The notes: generated by a model from the sequence alone, not told the origin. 64,000 nucleotides of DNA from an uncultured Porphyromonadaceae bacterium (GCA_947649495.1 CANSRU010000001.1:242837-306836), one strand, 5' to 3'; positions 8,227-16,747 are shown, counted from the stretch's first letter. Translations and numbers: made by a program.

Positions 8227-9240
8227 ATGACACTTTTTGAAAAACTTACGGCCAACGCCAAAAGCCACCGGCAACGCATAGTGCTGCCCGAGGGCACTGA
8301 ACCACGCACTCTAACAGCCGCCGACCGCATACTGGCCGAGGGTATTGCCGATGTAATCCTCATTGGCGACCCCACCGACATCAAGGCTATGGCACGTGAG
8401 CTCAAGCTCCCCAACATATCTGATGCCACCATAGTGAATCCCGCCGACGAAAAGGTGATAGACCGCTATGCCCCGCTGTTCTTCGAACTGCGCAAGAAAA
8501 AGGGCATAACCATGGAAGAAGCACGTCTCACCACAGCCAACCCCCTCTATCTCGGCTGTCTTATGGTCAAGGCCGGCGATGCCGACGGTCAGGTGGCCGG
8601 AGCTTTGAACACCACCGGCAATGTGCTCCGTGCGGCATTTCAGGTTATAAAGACCCAGCCGGGCATAGATGTCGTGTCGGGAGCCTTCCTGATGCTCCTG
8701 CCCGAGGGACTGCCATTCGGTACCGACGGCATTCTGGTATTTGCCGACTGCGCCGTGGTGCCTGACCCCGACGCACGCCAGCTGGCACAAATAGCAGTAT
8801 CGGCCGCACAGACTGCCCGCGACATAGCAGGCATAGAACCGCGCGTGGCCATACTCAGCTTCTCAACCAAAGGCAGTGCCAAGCACGAACGCGTCGACAA
8901 GGTGATTGAAGCCACTCGCATAGCCAAGGATATGGATCCGAAACTGATTGTCGATGGCGAGCTTCAGGCAGATGCCGCGATTGTACCCGGCGTAGCCCAC
9001 ACCAAGAGTCCCAACAGCCCGCTCAGCGGACGCGCCAATGTGCTGGTGTTCCCCTCGCTCGAGGTTGGCAACATCGCCTACAAACTTGTGCAGCGTCTTG
9101 GCAACGTCCAGGCCGTAGGACCGGTTCTCCAGGGTCTTGCCGCTCCGGTCAACGACCTTTCACGCGGTTGCTTCCCCGAAGACATATACAAAACCATAAT
9201 TATGACCTGCAACCAGGCCATAGGACTGAAAAACAACTAA
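8227..9240 (+). CDS. pta: Phosphate acetyltransferase
   Basis: Converts acetyl-CoA and phosphate to acetyl-phosphate. 337 residues from the ATG at 8227 (MTLFEKLTANAK), the length of the short, single-domain Pta type. Upstream in-frame codons overlap the promoter and are rejected. Family motifs include IVLPEGTEPRTL, AGALNTTGNVLRA, LSFSTKGSAKH, VDGELQADAA and FPSLEVGNIAYKLVQRL. ackA follows after 27 bases, forming the standard acetate/ATP-forming operon of a fermentative anaerobe. Confidence 0.97.
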   Translation: MTLFEKLTANAKSHRQRIVLPEGTEPRTLTAADRILAEGIADVILIGDPTDIKAMARELKLPNISDATIVNPADEKVIDRYAPLFFELRKKKGITMEEARLTTANPLYLGCLMVKAGDADGQVAGALNTTGNVLRAAFQVIKTQPGIDVVSGAFLMLLPEGLPFGTDGILVFADCAVVPDPDARQLAQIAVSAAQTARDIAGIEPRVAILSFSTKGSAKHERVDKVIEATRIAKDMDPKLIVDGELQADAAIVPGVAHTKSPNSPLSGRANVLVFPSLEVGNIAYKLVQRLGNVQAVGPVLQGLAAPVNDLSRGCFPEDIYKTIIMTCNQAIGLKNN

Positions 9241-9267
9241 TCACCCATCTCACACAAATATTCCGAC

Positions 9268-10470
9268 ATGAAAATATTAGTTCTCAACTGCGGCAGCAGC
9301 TCGGTGAAATACAAACTCATTGACACCACCACATCCACCACTATGGCCGAAGGCGGTGTGGAAAAAATAGGTCTCAGCGACGGATTCCTGAAATTCAAGC
9401 GCCCCGACGGATCGAAACAGACCGTCGAACTTGGTCTCATCGACCATAAGCAGGGTGTGGAAGCCATACTCCACCAGCTCACCGATCCGAAAGAGGGCTG
9501 CATAAAATCATTTTCCGAAATTGACGCCGTGGGCCACCGCGTGGTTCATGGTGCGGAAAAATTCAGCAAGAGCGTGCTGATCACCGACCAGGTTATACAG
9601 CAAGTGAAAGACTGCTACGACCTCGCTCCACTCCACAATCCGGCCAACATCACCGGCATCGAGGCTATCACAGCCCTTATGCCTGATGTGCCTCAGGTTG
9701 GCGTGTTTGACACTGCTTTCCACCAGACCATGCCCGCAAAAAGCTATATGTACGCCCTGCCTTACCGCTTCTATGTGGAAGACGGTGTGCGCCGTTACGG
9801 CTTCCACGGCACAAGCCACCGCTATGTGAGCATGCGTGCAGCCGAGTTCCTTGGCATTGACCCCACTGATTGCAAAATGGTTACATGCCATGTGGGCAAC
9901 GGCGGCTCCATAACCGCTGTGCTCAATGGCAAGAGCGTGGACACCTCCATGGGACTCACACCCACCGAGGGACTGATGATGGGCACCCGTGTGGGCGATG
10001 TTGACCCCGGAGCACTCACCTATCTGATGAACAAACATGGTCTCTCGTCGGCCCAGTTGCAGAACATCATCAACAAAGAGAGCGGAGTGGCCGGAGTGAG
10101 CGGACTGTCCAACGACATGCGCGAGATTGAAGCCGCCGTAAAGGATGGACACGAACGCGCCACACTGGCACTCGACATGTACGAGCAGCGCATCATCAAA
10201 TACATCGGAGCCTATGCAGCCGAGATGGGCGGCCTTGATGTGATTGTGTTCACCGGCGGTGTAGGCGAAAACCAGACCGGAGTACGCGAGAACGTGTGCG
10301 CTCCCCTCAAGTTCATGGGTGTGGAGATAGACACCGAGCTCAATGCCCGTACCCGCGGCACTGAAACCCTCATCTCGCTCCCCACTTCCAAGGTGAAAGT
10401 GGTGGTAATCCCCACCGACGAGGAGTTGATGATAGCGCGCGACACAGAAGCGATAGTAAAAGGCGCTTAA
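9268..10470 (+). CDS. ackA: Acetate kinase
   Basis: Forms acetate and ATP from acetyl-phosphate and ADP. 400 residues with the two ASKHA-fold signatures near the N-terminus (MKILVLNCGSSSVKYKL) and mid-protein (YRFYGFHGTSH-type segment RRYGFHGTSHRYV), plus VGHRVVHG and CHVGNGGSI. It is second gene of the pta operon; ddh follows 42 bases later. Confidence 0.97.
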   Translation: MKILVLNCGSSSVKYKLIDTTTSTTMAEGGVEKIGLSDGFLKFKRPDGSKQTVELGLIDHKQGVEAILHQLTDPKEGCIKSFSEIDAVGHRVVHGAEKFSKSVLITDQVIQQVKDCYDLAPLHNPANITGIEAITALMPDVPQVGVFDTAFHQTMPAKSYMYALPYRFYVEDGVRRYGFHGTSHRYVSMRAAEFLGIDPTDCKMVTCHVGNGGSITAVLNGKSVDTSMGLTPTEGLMMGTRVGDVDPGALTYLMNKHGLSSAQLQNIINKESGVAGVSGLSNDMREIEAAVKDGHERATLALDMYEQRIIKYIGAYAAEMGGLDVIVFTGGVGENQTGVRENVCAPLKFMGVEIDTELNARTRGTETLISLPTSKVKVVVIPTDEELMIARDTEAIVKGA

Positions 10471-10512
10471 CCCGATACACCTTAATATATATATTATATA
10501 CAACATAACGTC

Positions 10513-11409
10513 ATGGATAAAATCAAAGCAGCAATCGTGGGTTACGGCAACATAGGCCGTTTCGTACTCGAAGCCCTACAGGAAGCCCCCGATTTCGAAA
10601 TAGCAGGAGTGGTGCGACGCCGCGTTACCGACACACCGGCCGAACTCACCCCCTATAAAGTGGTGACAGACATTGCCGACCTCGGCAAGGTCGATGTCGC
10701 CATACTCTGCACTCCCACCCGCGAAGTGGAGAAGTATGCCGAAGTATATCTTGCCGCCGGTATCAACACCGTGGACAGTTTCGACATCCACTCCTCCATA
10801 GCCGACCTCCGTGCCAACCTTGACAAAGTGGCCAAGGCCCACGGCACCGTAGCCATAATCTCGGCCGGATGGGACCCGGGAAGTGATTCCGTGGTGCGCA
10901 CACTGCTCCAGGCAGCAGCCCCCAAGGGACTTACTTACACCAACTTCGGCCCCGGCATGAGCATGGGACACACCGTATGCGTCAAATCTAAGCCCGGTGT
11001 GAAGAATGCGCTGTCAATGACCATTCCCCTCGGCACTGGCATACACCGCCGCATGGTTTATGTGGAACTTGAGGAAGGTGCACGCCTCGAGGATGTGGCA
11101 CGCGCAGTGAAAGAAGATCCTTACTTCGCCTCCGATGAAACCCATGTTATGGCCGTTCCGTCAGTCGATGAGGTCAAGGACATGGGTCATGGTGTGAACA
11201 TGGTGCGCAAAGGTGTCAGCGGGAAAACCCAGAATCAACGGTTTGAGTTCAACATGAGCATCAACAATCCCGCACTCACCGCACAGATTCTTGTATGTGT
11301 GGCACGTGCCTCAATGCTTCAGCGTCCCGGAGCCTACACCATGATTGAGATTCCGGTGATAGACCTCCTCCCCGGCGACCGCGAGGAACTCATACGCCAT
11401 TTGGTGTAA
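10513..11409 (+). CDS. ddh: meso-Diaminopimelate D-dehydrogenase
   Basis: NADPH-dependent reductive amination of tetrahydrodipicolinate directly to meso-DAP, a one-step shortcut to lysine and peptidoglycan precursor. 298 residues: an N-terminal Rossmann fold (IKAAIVGYGNIGRFVLEAL), LCTPTREVEKYA, the substrate-region segments SAGWDPGSDSVVR and FGPGMSMGHTVCVK, and the dimerisation C-terminus. It could be read through from ackA but ends at its own terminator. Confidence 0.93.
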   Translation: MDKIKAAIVGYGNIGRFVLEALQEAPDFEIAGVVRRRVTDTPAELTPYKVVTDIADLGKVDVAILCTPTREVEKYAEVYLAAGINTVDSFDIHSSIADLRANLDKVAKAHGTVAIISAGWDPGSDSVVRTLLQAAAPKGLTYTNFGPGMSMGHTVCVKSKPGVKNALSMTIPLGTGIHRRMVYVELEEGARLEDVARAVKEDPYFASDETHVMAVPSVDEVKDMGHGVNMVRKGVSGKTQNQRFEFNMSINNPALTAQILVCVARASMLQRPGAYTMIEIPVIDLLPGDREELIRHLV

Positions 11410-11437
11410 TCATCCCTCCGTACACATTTACTTTTCA

Positions 11438-11469
11438 ATCCATTCCCTGCTCATTGTGGGGAATGGATT
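11438..11469 (+). terminator. Terminator after ddh
   Basis: Perfect 11-base stem AATCCATTCCC (11438-11448) / GGGAATGGATT (11459-11469), followed by CTTTTATT. Its right arm overlaps the promoter of the next gene. Confidence 0.75.
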
Positions 11470-11484
11470 CTTTTATTATCTTTG
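11454..11484 (+). promoter_or_regulatory. Promoter of the AGCS symporter gene, abutting the start codon
   Basis: TTG (11454-11456), 20 bases, TATCTTTG (11477-11484). The ATG at 11492 is only 7 bases past the box, so the mRNA would be leaderless or nearly so. Confidence 0.65.
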
Positions 11485-11491
11485 TCCATAT

Positions 11492-12874
11492 ATGATTTCG
11501 ATTGACAATATTGGCGGACATATCACTTCGGTGGCCGATGCCGTATGTGGCTATCCACTGTTTTTCACCCTGATTGGCGGCGGACTTTTCCTGTTTCTCT
11601 ATTCAGGTATGATTTCACTGCGACGCCTGCCCGAAGCGTTAAGCGCCCTGCGTACTCGTCAGGAAGCAGGGCGAGGTGAGATAAGTTCAGCCCAGGCCTT
11701 GGCCTCGGTTGTGGCAGCCACTGTGGGTATGGGAAATATAGCAGGCGTGGCCATTGCCTTGGTTATGGGCGGGCCGGGAGCCATATTCTGGATGTGGGTC
11801 AGCGCCCTGGTGGGCATGTGCACAAAATACCACGAAGGGGTGCTTGCCGTAAAATACCGCAGCTACGATAACGATGGACGGCCTTACGGAGGCCCGATGC
11901 ACATAATACGCCATGGTCTGTCGCGGAAATGGCGTCCCATGGCCTCTTTTTTCGCCGTGGCAGGTATGTTCGGAACACTCTGCATAATGAATGCCAATCA
12001 ACTTACCGAAGCCACCGTGGCAACCGTATCAAAACTAACCGTGATAAGCGATGCCGGCCTGCTGAAACTTATAATCGGATTGTCCATTGCCTCCATAGTG
12101 TCGCTCGTGGTGCTCGGCGGTGTAAAACGCATAGCCCGTGTGGCCACTGTGCTCGTGCCATTCATGGTGGGAGCCTATTTTATAATGGTAACATACATAA
12201 TCATCACACATATAGGCCGTGTACCCGAAGTCATTTCCAACATATTCTCAGAAGCATTCAGCCTGCGTGCCGGATGGGGAGCCCTCGCCGGTGTTGCCAT
12301 AATAGGTGCGCGCCGGGCCGCCCTGGTCAATGATGCCGGTGTGGGCACTGCCTCCATAATGCACGGCACATCATCGTGTCGCGAACCTGTGCGTGAAGGG
12401 CTTGTGGCCATGCTCGGCCCGGCCATCGACTCCGGATTTGTATGCACACTCACCGCTCTTGCCATCCTGCTTTGCGGTGACATCAGCTCCGATGGAGTAA
12501 AGGGACTGGAGATTGCCATGAACGCATTCGGTTCAGCCATACCGGGCGGTGAATTCCTGCTGATGGCCATAGTGGCATGCTTCGCACTGTCGTCAATGTT
12601 CAGCTACTCTTTCTACGGCTACCGCTGTGCCACCTACCTGATGGGAGAGCGTCGCGCGCGTTATTATATATATGTGTTCATATTGTCGCTCGTGGTATTT
12701 GCCTTGGTTCCGCTTCAGGCTGCTGTGGGGCTTTGCGACCTCTTCTATGCCCTCATGGCCTTCCCTACCATGCTCACACTTCTGCTACTGCGCCGCACCG
12801 TGAGGGAGGAAAGCCGTCGGTACTTCTCATCTGCCGGTAAACAGCAACCGGATATAACGGCCGTTTGCGATTGA
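11492..12874 (+). CDS. AGCS family sodium:amino acid (alanine/glycine) symporter
   Basis: Inner-membrane carrier importing alanine or glycine with Na+ (AlsT/GlyP/DagA type). 460 residues, about ten membrane segments. Family motifs are present: GEISSAQALASVVAATVGMGNIAGVA (long substrate/sodium region starting about residue 73, MGNIAGVA being the hallmark), GGPGAIFWMWVSALVGMCTKYHE, YGGPMHI and the NDAGVGTASIMHG segment. The start at 11492 (MISIDNIGG) is chosen because the in-frame ATG at 11456 would lie upstream of the promoter box. Substrate specificity is not visible from sequence. Confidence 0.9.
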   Translation: MISIDNIGGHITSVADAVCGYPLFFTLIGGGLFLFLYSGMISLRRLPEALSALRTRQEAGRGEISSAQALASVVAATVGMGNIAGVAIALVMGGPGAIFWMWVSALVGMCTKYHEGVLAVKYRSYDNDGRPYGGPMHIIRHGLSRKWRPMASFFAVAGMFGTLCIMNANQLTEATVATVSKLTVISDAGLLKLIIGLSIASIVSLVVLGGVKRIARVATVLVPFMVGAYFIMVTYIIITHIGRVPEVISNIFSEAFSLRAGWGALAGVAIIGARRAALVNDAGVGTASIMHGTSSCREPVREGLVAMLGPAIDSGFVCTLTALAILLCGDISSDGVKGLEIAMNAFGSAIPGGEFLLMAIVACFALSSMFSYSFYGYRCATYLMGERRARYYIYVFILSLVVFALVPLQAAVGLCDLFYALMAFPTMLTLLLLRRTVREESRRYFSSAGKQQPDITAVCD

Positions 12875-12895
12875 CACTCCCGTTTAGTATCTTTG
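12864..12895 (+). promoter_or_regulatory. Promoter of the DUF59 gene, abutting the start codon
   Basis: TTTG (12864-12867), exactly 20 bases, TATCTTTG (12888-12895); ATG at 12901. The -33 element is inside the end of the symporter gene. A leaderless mRNA is predicted. Confidence 0.7.
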
Positions 12896-12900
12896 CAGAT

Positions 12901-13224
12901 ATGATTACACCAGAACAACGACTTGCCATTGAAGAGAAGACCGTGGAAATGCTACGCACGGTCTACGATCCCGAAATCCCTGTAGACATCTACAGTCTCG
13001 GTCTGATATATAAGATTGACGTAGACGACGAGGCCAATCTGCACGTAGACATGACTCTTACCGCCCCCAATTGTCCCGCCGCCGACTTTCTTGTGGAGGA
13101 CGCCAGAATAAAACTCGAGAGCATCGACGGCGTCAAGAGCGTGGACATAAGCATAGTCTTCGAACCTGAATGGAACAAGGACATGATGAGCGAGGAGGCC
13201 AAACTTGAACTCGGATTCCTGTAA
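12901..13224 (+). CDS. DUF59/MIP18 family iron-sulfur assembly factor (SufT-like)
   Basis: 107 residues starting at MITPEQRLAIEEK. It contains the DUF59 core YDPEIPVDIYSLGLIYKI and the DMTLTAPNCPAADFL segment with the conserved cysteine of this family. Relatives assist Fe-S cluster maturation (SufT, PaaD, CIA2-like proteins). No other suf genes are nearby, so its pathway assignment rests on the family alone. Confidence 0.85.
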   Translation: MITPEQRLAIEEKTVEMLRTVYDPEIPVDIYSLGLIYKIDVDDEANLHVDMTLTAPNCPAADFLVEDARIKLESIDGVKSVDISIVFEPEWNKDMMSEEAKLELGFL

Positions 13225-13250
13225 CGGACTCTAACACAACCTACCGACAC

Positions 13251-13994
13251 ATGCGCCATTGCACATACTTCATATCCGATCTACACCTCGGGGCAGCATA
13301 CATAGCCGACCCCAAGGCTCACGAACGTGCCGTATGCCAATGGCTGGAGAAAATAGCCCCCACCGCCAAAGCCATATACATGCTTGGCGATGTGCTCGAC
13401 TACTGGTACGAATACCGCACGGTGGTGCCACGCGGATTCACCCGCTTCTTTGGCACTCTCGCCCGACTGTCAGACAGCGGAGTGGAGATAACATGGCTCA
13501 AAGGCAATCACGATATATGGATATTCGACTATCTACCATCGGAAATAGGCCTTACCGTGGCCGACGGACTCATTACACGTGAAATCGATGGAAAGGTATT
13601 CGTTATGGAACATGGCGATGGCGTGGGCGAGATGCGCCGGATATACAGATGGATGCGCGCCCTGTTCCGCAACCGCACGGCTCAATGGCTATATTCAGCC
13701 ATACACCCCAGATGGACCGTGGGGTTTGCCCACCGTTGGTCAAGCCACAGCCGCAAACATGGCTGCAAAATGCCTGAGACTATAGCTCCCGGCGATAAAC
13801 TGCTTGCTTTCTCGCGCGATTATCTATCATCGCATCCCGAGGTTGACTATTTCATATTCGGACATCGGCACGTTAAAACTGATGAACAGATTGGGCCGCA
13901 CACACGAATGATAGTGCTCGGAGATGCTTTCCGGCTCATGACCTACGGAGTGTGGGATGGTGAAAATTTCACACTGAAATCCATGAACGACTGA
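13251..13994 (+). CDS. lpxH: UDP-2,3-diacylglucosamine diphosphatase-like metallophosphoesterase
   Basis: 247 residues with the full calcineurin-type metal site: SDLHLG (Asp10, His12), LGDVLDYW, LKGNHDIW, MEHGDGVG and IFGHRHVK. This pattern and length fit LpxH, which hydrolyses UDP-2,3-diacylglucosamine to lipid X in lipid A synthesis at the inner membrane face. A relative with another phosphoester substrate cannot be excluded, so the symbol is tentative. It starts 26 bases after DUF59. Confidence 0.8.
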   Translation: MRHCTYFISDLHLGAAYIADPKAHERAVCQWLEKIAPTAKAIYMLGDVLDYWYEYRTVVPRGFTRFFGTLARLSDSGVEITWLKGNHDIWIFDYLPSEIGLTVADGLITREIDGKVFVMEHGDGVGEMRRIYRWMRALFRNRTAQWLYSAIHPRWTVGFAHRWSSHSRKHGCKMPETIAPGDKLLAFSRDYLSSHPEVDYFIFGHRHVKTDEQIGPHTRMIVLGDAFRLMTYGVWDGENFTLKSMND

Positions 13995-14131
13995 TTTTAA
14001 CTTTGATTAACAGTAAGCCATTTCCGCAACAAAAACACATACGACACTACAAAGCAACACATTAGCTCGAAAATACGCAATTTACAGCAGCCGACATAAT
14101 CAAAAACACTGCTGCATAACATATAAAAACA

Positions 14132-14164
14132 TTTGTTCTACCCCACTTTTTAGAGATACCTTTG
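14132..14164 (+). promoter_or_regulatory. Promoter of the candidate small RNA / DUF2007 leader
   Basis: TTTG (14132-14135), 21 bases, TACCTTTG (14157-14164). This is a strong match in the 303-base gap between lpxH and the DUF2007 gene. The rest of the gap left of it (13995-14131) is AT-rich with nothing I can identify. Confidence 0.7.
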
Positions 14165-14169
14165 TGGCA

Positions 14170-14252
14170 CAAACCTAACACAATCTTTTTTACCTTAGAA
14201 ATTGTACCTATTGGAAACTCATAAAAAGGGTCTATGCGAGTAGACCCTTTTT
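14170..14252 (+). ncRNA. Candidate small RNA or attenuating leader (about 83 nt)
   Basis: The stretch runs from the predicted start site at about 14170 to a strong terminator at 14252. No ORF of use lies inside. It is either an independent small RNA or a leader whose terminator attenuates the DUF2007 gene starting 46 bases later. No family assignment is possible by eye. Confidence 0.45.
14223..14252 (+). terminator. Intrinsic terminator
   Basis: Perfect 12-base stem AAAAAGGGTCTA (14223-14234) / TAGACCCTTTTT (14241-14252) with a 6-base loop; the right arm ends in the T-run. Confidence 0.85.
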
Positions 14253-14297
14253 ATATCTCCTCTGTTCTAATAAAAAAACGATTAACACCCAAGTCCA

Positions 14298-14546
14298 ATG
14301 CTTACATATAATAAAAAAGATAATGAACCTGTACTGTGCCGCGAGTTCCCCAACGACACGGAAGCACGCATAGCTCAGGCTGCACTTGAAAATGCCGGTA
14401 TAGAGTCGATACTCGACAATGATATATTCTCACGAATATACCCCATAGGTTTCAATTCACTCGGAGCCATACGCCTGATGGTCAAAGGACGCGATCTGCA
14501 GCGCGCGCTCGACATAATCTCCTCGCTTAACTTCGAGGGGGAGTGA
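14298..14546 (+). CDS. DUF2007 family small protein
   Basis: 82 residues. The pattern is that of DUF2007 (putative signal-transducing protein fold related to PII): an N-terminal strand ending in REFPNDTEARIAQAALENAGI, then SILDND and a C-terminal RDLQRALDIIS helix. No membrane segment, no signal peptide. Function unknown. It precedes the glutamine synthetase-like gene by 54 bases, which makes a link with nitrogen metabolism possible, but only by position. Confidence 0.7.
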   Translation: MLTYNKKDNEPVLCREFPNDTEARIAQAALENAGIESILDNDIFSRIYPIGFNSLGAIRLMVKGRDLQRALDIISSLNFEGE

Positions 14547-14600
14547 ACCTCATACTGAACCAACGTAAACAGAACAGCAACACCATTAAAACATCATAAA

Positions 14601-16079
14601 ATGAACCATATAGCCTATACACTCCACAAACCTGCCTCGCAGTTTACCAAGGCCGACATAATAAGCTATTGCAAAGAACAGCAGATCGAGATGGTCAACT
14701 TCATGTATCCGGCAGCCGACGGACGACTGAAAACCTTGAATTTCGTGATAAACGACCCCGAATATCTCGACACCATCCTGAGTCACGGAGAACGCGTAGA
14801 CGGTTCGAGCCTGTTCAGCCACATAGAAGCAGGCAATAGCGACCTGTATGTGATACCCCGTTTCAGCACTGCTTTCCTCGATCCGTTTGCCCCGCTGCCT
14901 ACCGTGACCATGCTCTGCACATTCTTCAACAAGGAGGGAAAACCTATGGCTGACTCTCCCGAAGAGACCCTGCACCGTGCATGCCGTGCTTTCCACAATG
15001 TAACCGGACTTGATTTCCAGGCCATGGGCGAACTGGAATATTACGTGATTGCACCGGTTGCCGACAATCTTTATCCGGCCACAGACCAACGCGGATACCA
15101 CGAAAGCGCTCCATTTGCTAAATTCTCCGACTTCCGCACACGCGCCATGAATATCATATCGTCCATAGGCGGACGCATCAAATATGGCCACTCTGAAGTT
15201 GGCAACTTCACCGAAGGACAGATGGTCTACGAGCAGCAGGAGATTGAATTTCTGCCGGTGGCGGCAAGCGATGCAGCCGACCAGCTCACACTGGCAAAAT
15301 GGGCGCTGCGCAACCTCGCCGCACAGATGAACCTCACCATTACATTCGCTCCGAAAATCACAGCGGGAAAAGCCGGTTCCGGCCTGCACATACACATGCG
15401 ATACATGCGCCCCGAAGGCAAAAGCGCCATGCTCGACGCCAACCGTAATCTCAGTTCAGAGGCCCGTACTGCCATAGCCGGAATGATGGAGCTCGCACCA
15501 TCCATCACAGCCTTCGGCAACACCAATCCCACATCCTACTTCAGACTCGTACCCCATCAGGAGGCACCGACCAACGTATGTTGGGGCGACCGCAACCGCT
15601 CGGTGTTGGTACGCGTTCCTCTCGGATGGACTGCCGACAGCGATATGTGTGCGGCCGTCAATCCCGGCTCATCGGCCATGGTTGCGGACTTGTCGATGAA
15701 ACAGACCATAGAGATACGCTCGGCCGATGCCTCGGCCAACATATATCTGCTCCTTGCCGCGCTCGCGGTCGCATGCCGTCATGGATGGGAAATGGAACAT
15801 GCGGCGGAGAAAGCTGAAGCCACCTATGTGGATGTAAACATACACAGCCCCGAAAATGCCGCACGTCTGAACTCACTCAACCATCTGCCTGCTTCATGCC
15901 ACGAATCGGCCGATGCCCTTGAGAAAGACAGGGAAGTTTACCGTGCCCACAATGTGTTCCCCGACAGAATAATTGATGCCACATTGAAATCCCTGCGTTC
16001 ATTTGCAGATGCCGACAGCGCACGCACCGACCCTGAGAAGATGCGTTCAATGGTTGATAAATATTTCCACTGCGGATAA
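14601..16079 (+). CDS. Glutamine synthetase (type I-like)
   Basis: ATP-dependent glutamine formation from glutamate and ammonia. 492 residues with a beta-grasp N-terminal domain (MYPAADGRLKTLNFVI) and a catalytic domain. Metal/substrate motifs are GELEYYV, GQMVYEQQEIEF, the glutamate-binding GSGLHIHM, LVPHQEAPTNVCWGDRNRS and the IEIRSADASANIYL segment. The last corresponds to the E-F-R-PD-SANPY motif of GS-I with changes, so it belongs to a divergent GSI subgroup. I see no adenylylation Tyr-loop motif. A gamma-glutamyl-amine ligase role cannot be excluded. Monocistronic, with its own terminator. Confidence 0.85.
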   Translation: MNHIAYTLHKPASQFTKADIISYCKEQQIEMVNFMYPAADGRLKTLNFVINDPEYLDTILSHGERVDGSSLFSHIEAGNSDLYVIPRFSTAFLDPFAPLPTVTMLCTFFNKEGKPMADSPEETLHRACRAFHNVTGLDFQAMGELEYYVIAPVADNLYPATDQRGYHESAPFAKFSDFRTRAMNIISSIGGRIKYGHSEVGNFTEGQMVYEQQEIEFLPVAASDAADQLTLAKWALRNLAAQMNLTITFAPKITAGKAGSGLHIHMRYMRPEGKSAMLDANRNLSSEARTAIAGMMELAPSITAFGNTNPTSYFRLVPHQEAPTNVCWGDRNRSVLVRVPLGWTADSDMCAAVNPGSSAMVADLSMKQTIEIRSADASANIYLLLAALAVACRHGWEMEHAAEKAEATYVDVNIHSPENAARLNSLNHLPASCHESADALEKDREVYRAHNVFPDRIIDATLKSLRSFADADSARTDPEKMRSMVDKYFHCG

Positions 16080-16106
16080 TCCCCCTGACAACAACTAAAA
16101 ACTAAA

Positions 16107-16142
16107 AAAGGCTGATGTTCCTGATTGCGGACATCGGCCTTT
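16107..16142. terminator. Bidirectional terminator between glutamine synthetase and the thioredoxin-fold gene
   Basis: AAAGGCTGATGTTC (16107-16120) pairs with GGACATCGGCCTTT (16129-16142), with two G-U pairs. A-tract on the left and T's on the right allow function in both directions between these converging genes. Confidence 0.7.
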
Positions 16143-16148
16143 GACTTC

Positions 16149-16646
16149 TTACGCACCGAGCATATCGCTCAAAGTGCTCAAACTTGGATTTACGGCTACA
16201 ATCTTGCCCTGCGGGTCAATCAAATAAGATTGCAGACCTCGGTCGAGATGGTATTTGGCGGATATTTCACCCGCGCGGTCGCGACCGACAAAAAATTGCG
16301 TCTTCTCATCATTATTATTGTCTCTACGCACTATCTCACGAAAGAGGCGCTCACTACGGTCCATATTGACCGACAAGAGACAAAAACGTTCTTCCGACAT
16401 CGACAATGCCATATCCCGGTAACCGGAAGCGGCAATACGCGACTCCGCATCGTAGGCAGCCCAAAAGCTCACCAGCACATAGCGGCCTCTCAACTGCGAC
16501 AGCGCCACTGTGGAACCATCGCAGGCGGTCAACGTCAATTCGGGAGCCTTAAAGCCATCGGCGGCTTGATAGACCCTCTCGGTGTTGGCCGACACTGAGA
16601 ACAGAAGAACGATGAAGAGCGCAATGCTCATCATTGTTTTCTTCAT
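16149..16646 (-). CDS. Secreted thioredoxin-fold protein lacking the CxxC motif
   Basis: 165 residues with a signal peptide (cleavage near SVSA-N, residue 20) and an AhpC/TSA-TlpA-like fold: FKAPELTLTACDGSTVALSQLRG, then VLVSFWAAYDAES and a C-terminal SYLIDPQGKIVAVNP strand. In redox-active TlpA proteins the helix start reads FWAxWCxxC; here the two cysteines are Asp66 and Ser69. The protein therefore should not work as a disulfide reductase. A structural or binding role is inferred. It is preceded by a long, structured leader. Confidence 0.75.
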   Translation of the reverse strand: MKKTMMSIALFIVLLFSVSANTERVYQAADGFKAPELTLTACDGSTVALSQLRGRYVLVSFWAAYDAESRIAASGYRDMALSMSEERFCLLSVNMDRSERLFREIVRRDNNNDEKTQFFVGRDRAGEISAKYHLDRGLQSYLIDPQGKIVAVNPSLSTLSDMLGA

Positions 16647-16670
16647 TACATTCGTTTTATGTTAAACTTG

Positions 16671-16747
16671 AGGATTCGCAGTGCCCGCACTGTAAAAAAA
16701 CGGTCTTTATGCAACAATCTGTGATGAAGCTCAAGGGTGCGAATCCT
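16671..16747 (-). other. Structured leader candidate upstream of the thioredoxin-fold gene
   Basis: The 308-base gap 16647-16954 holds a promoter on its right side (16808-16839) and a 10-base perfect inverted repeat (16671-16680 with 16738-16747). Inside it is a short hairpin (CAGTG/CACTG at about 16679-16692), and just outside a GCCGA/TCGGC hairpin (16749-16761). On the minus strand this gives a branched RNA of about 150 bases before the start codon. It is a leader with regulatory potential, not matched to a known riboswitch. Between 16840 and 16954 I see nothing. Confidence 0.4.

Noticed and set aside
9508-10506. Long open frame on the minus strand opposite ackA (about 330 codons)
   Set aside because: It lies wholly in antisense to a strongly conserved kinase, is His/Gly/Val-rich with no recognisable motif, and follows from the codon use of ackA.
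14586-15395. 270-codon minus-strand frame opposite the glutamine synthetase gene
   Set aside because: Antisense frame of a real gene; composition is not protein-like and there is no promoter or partner.
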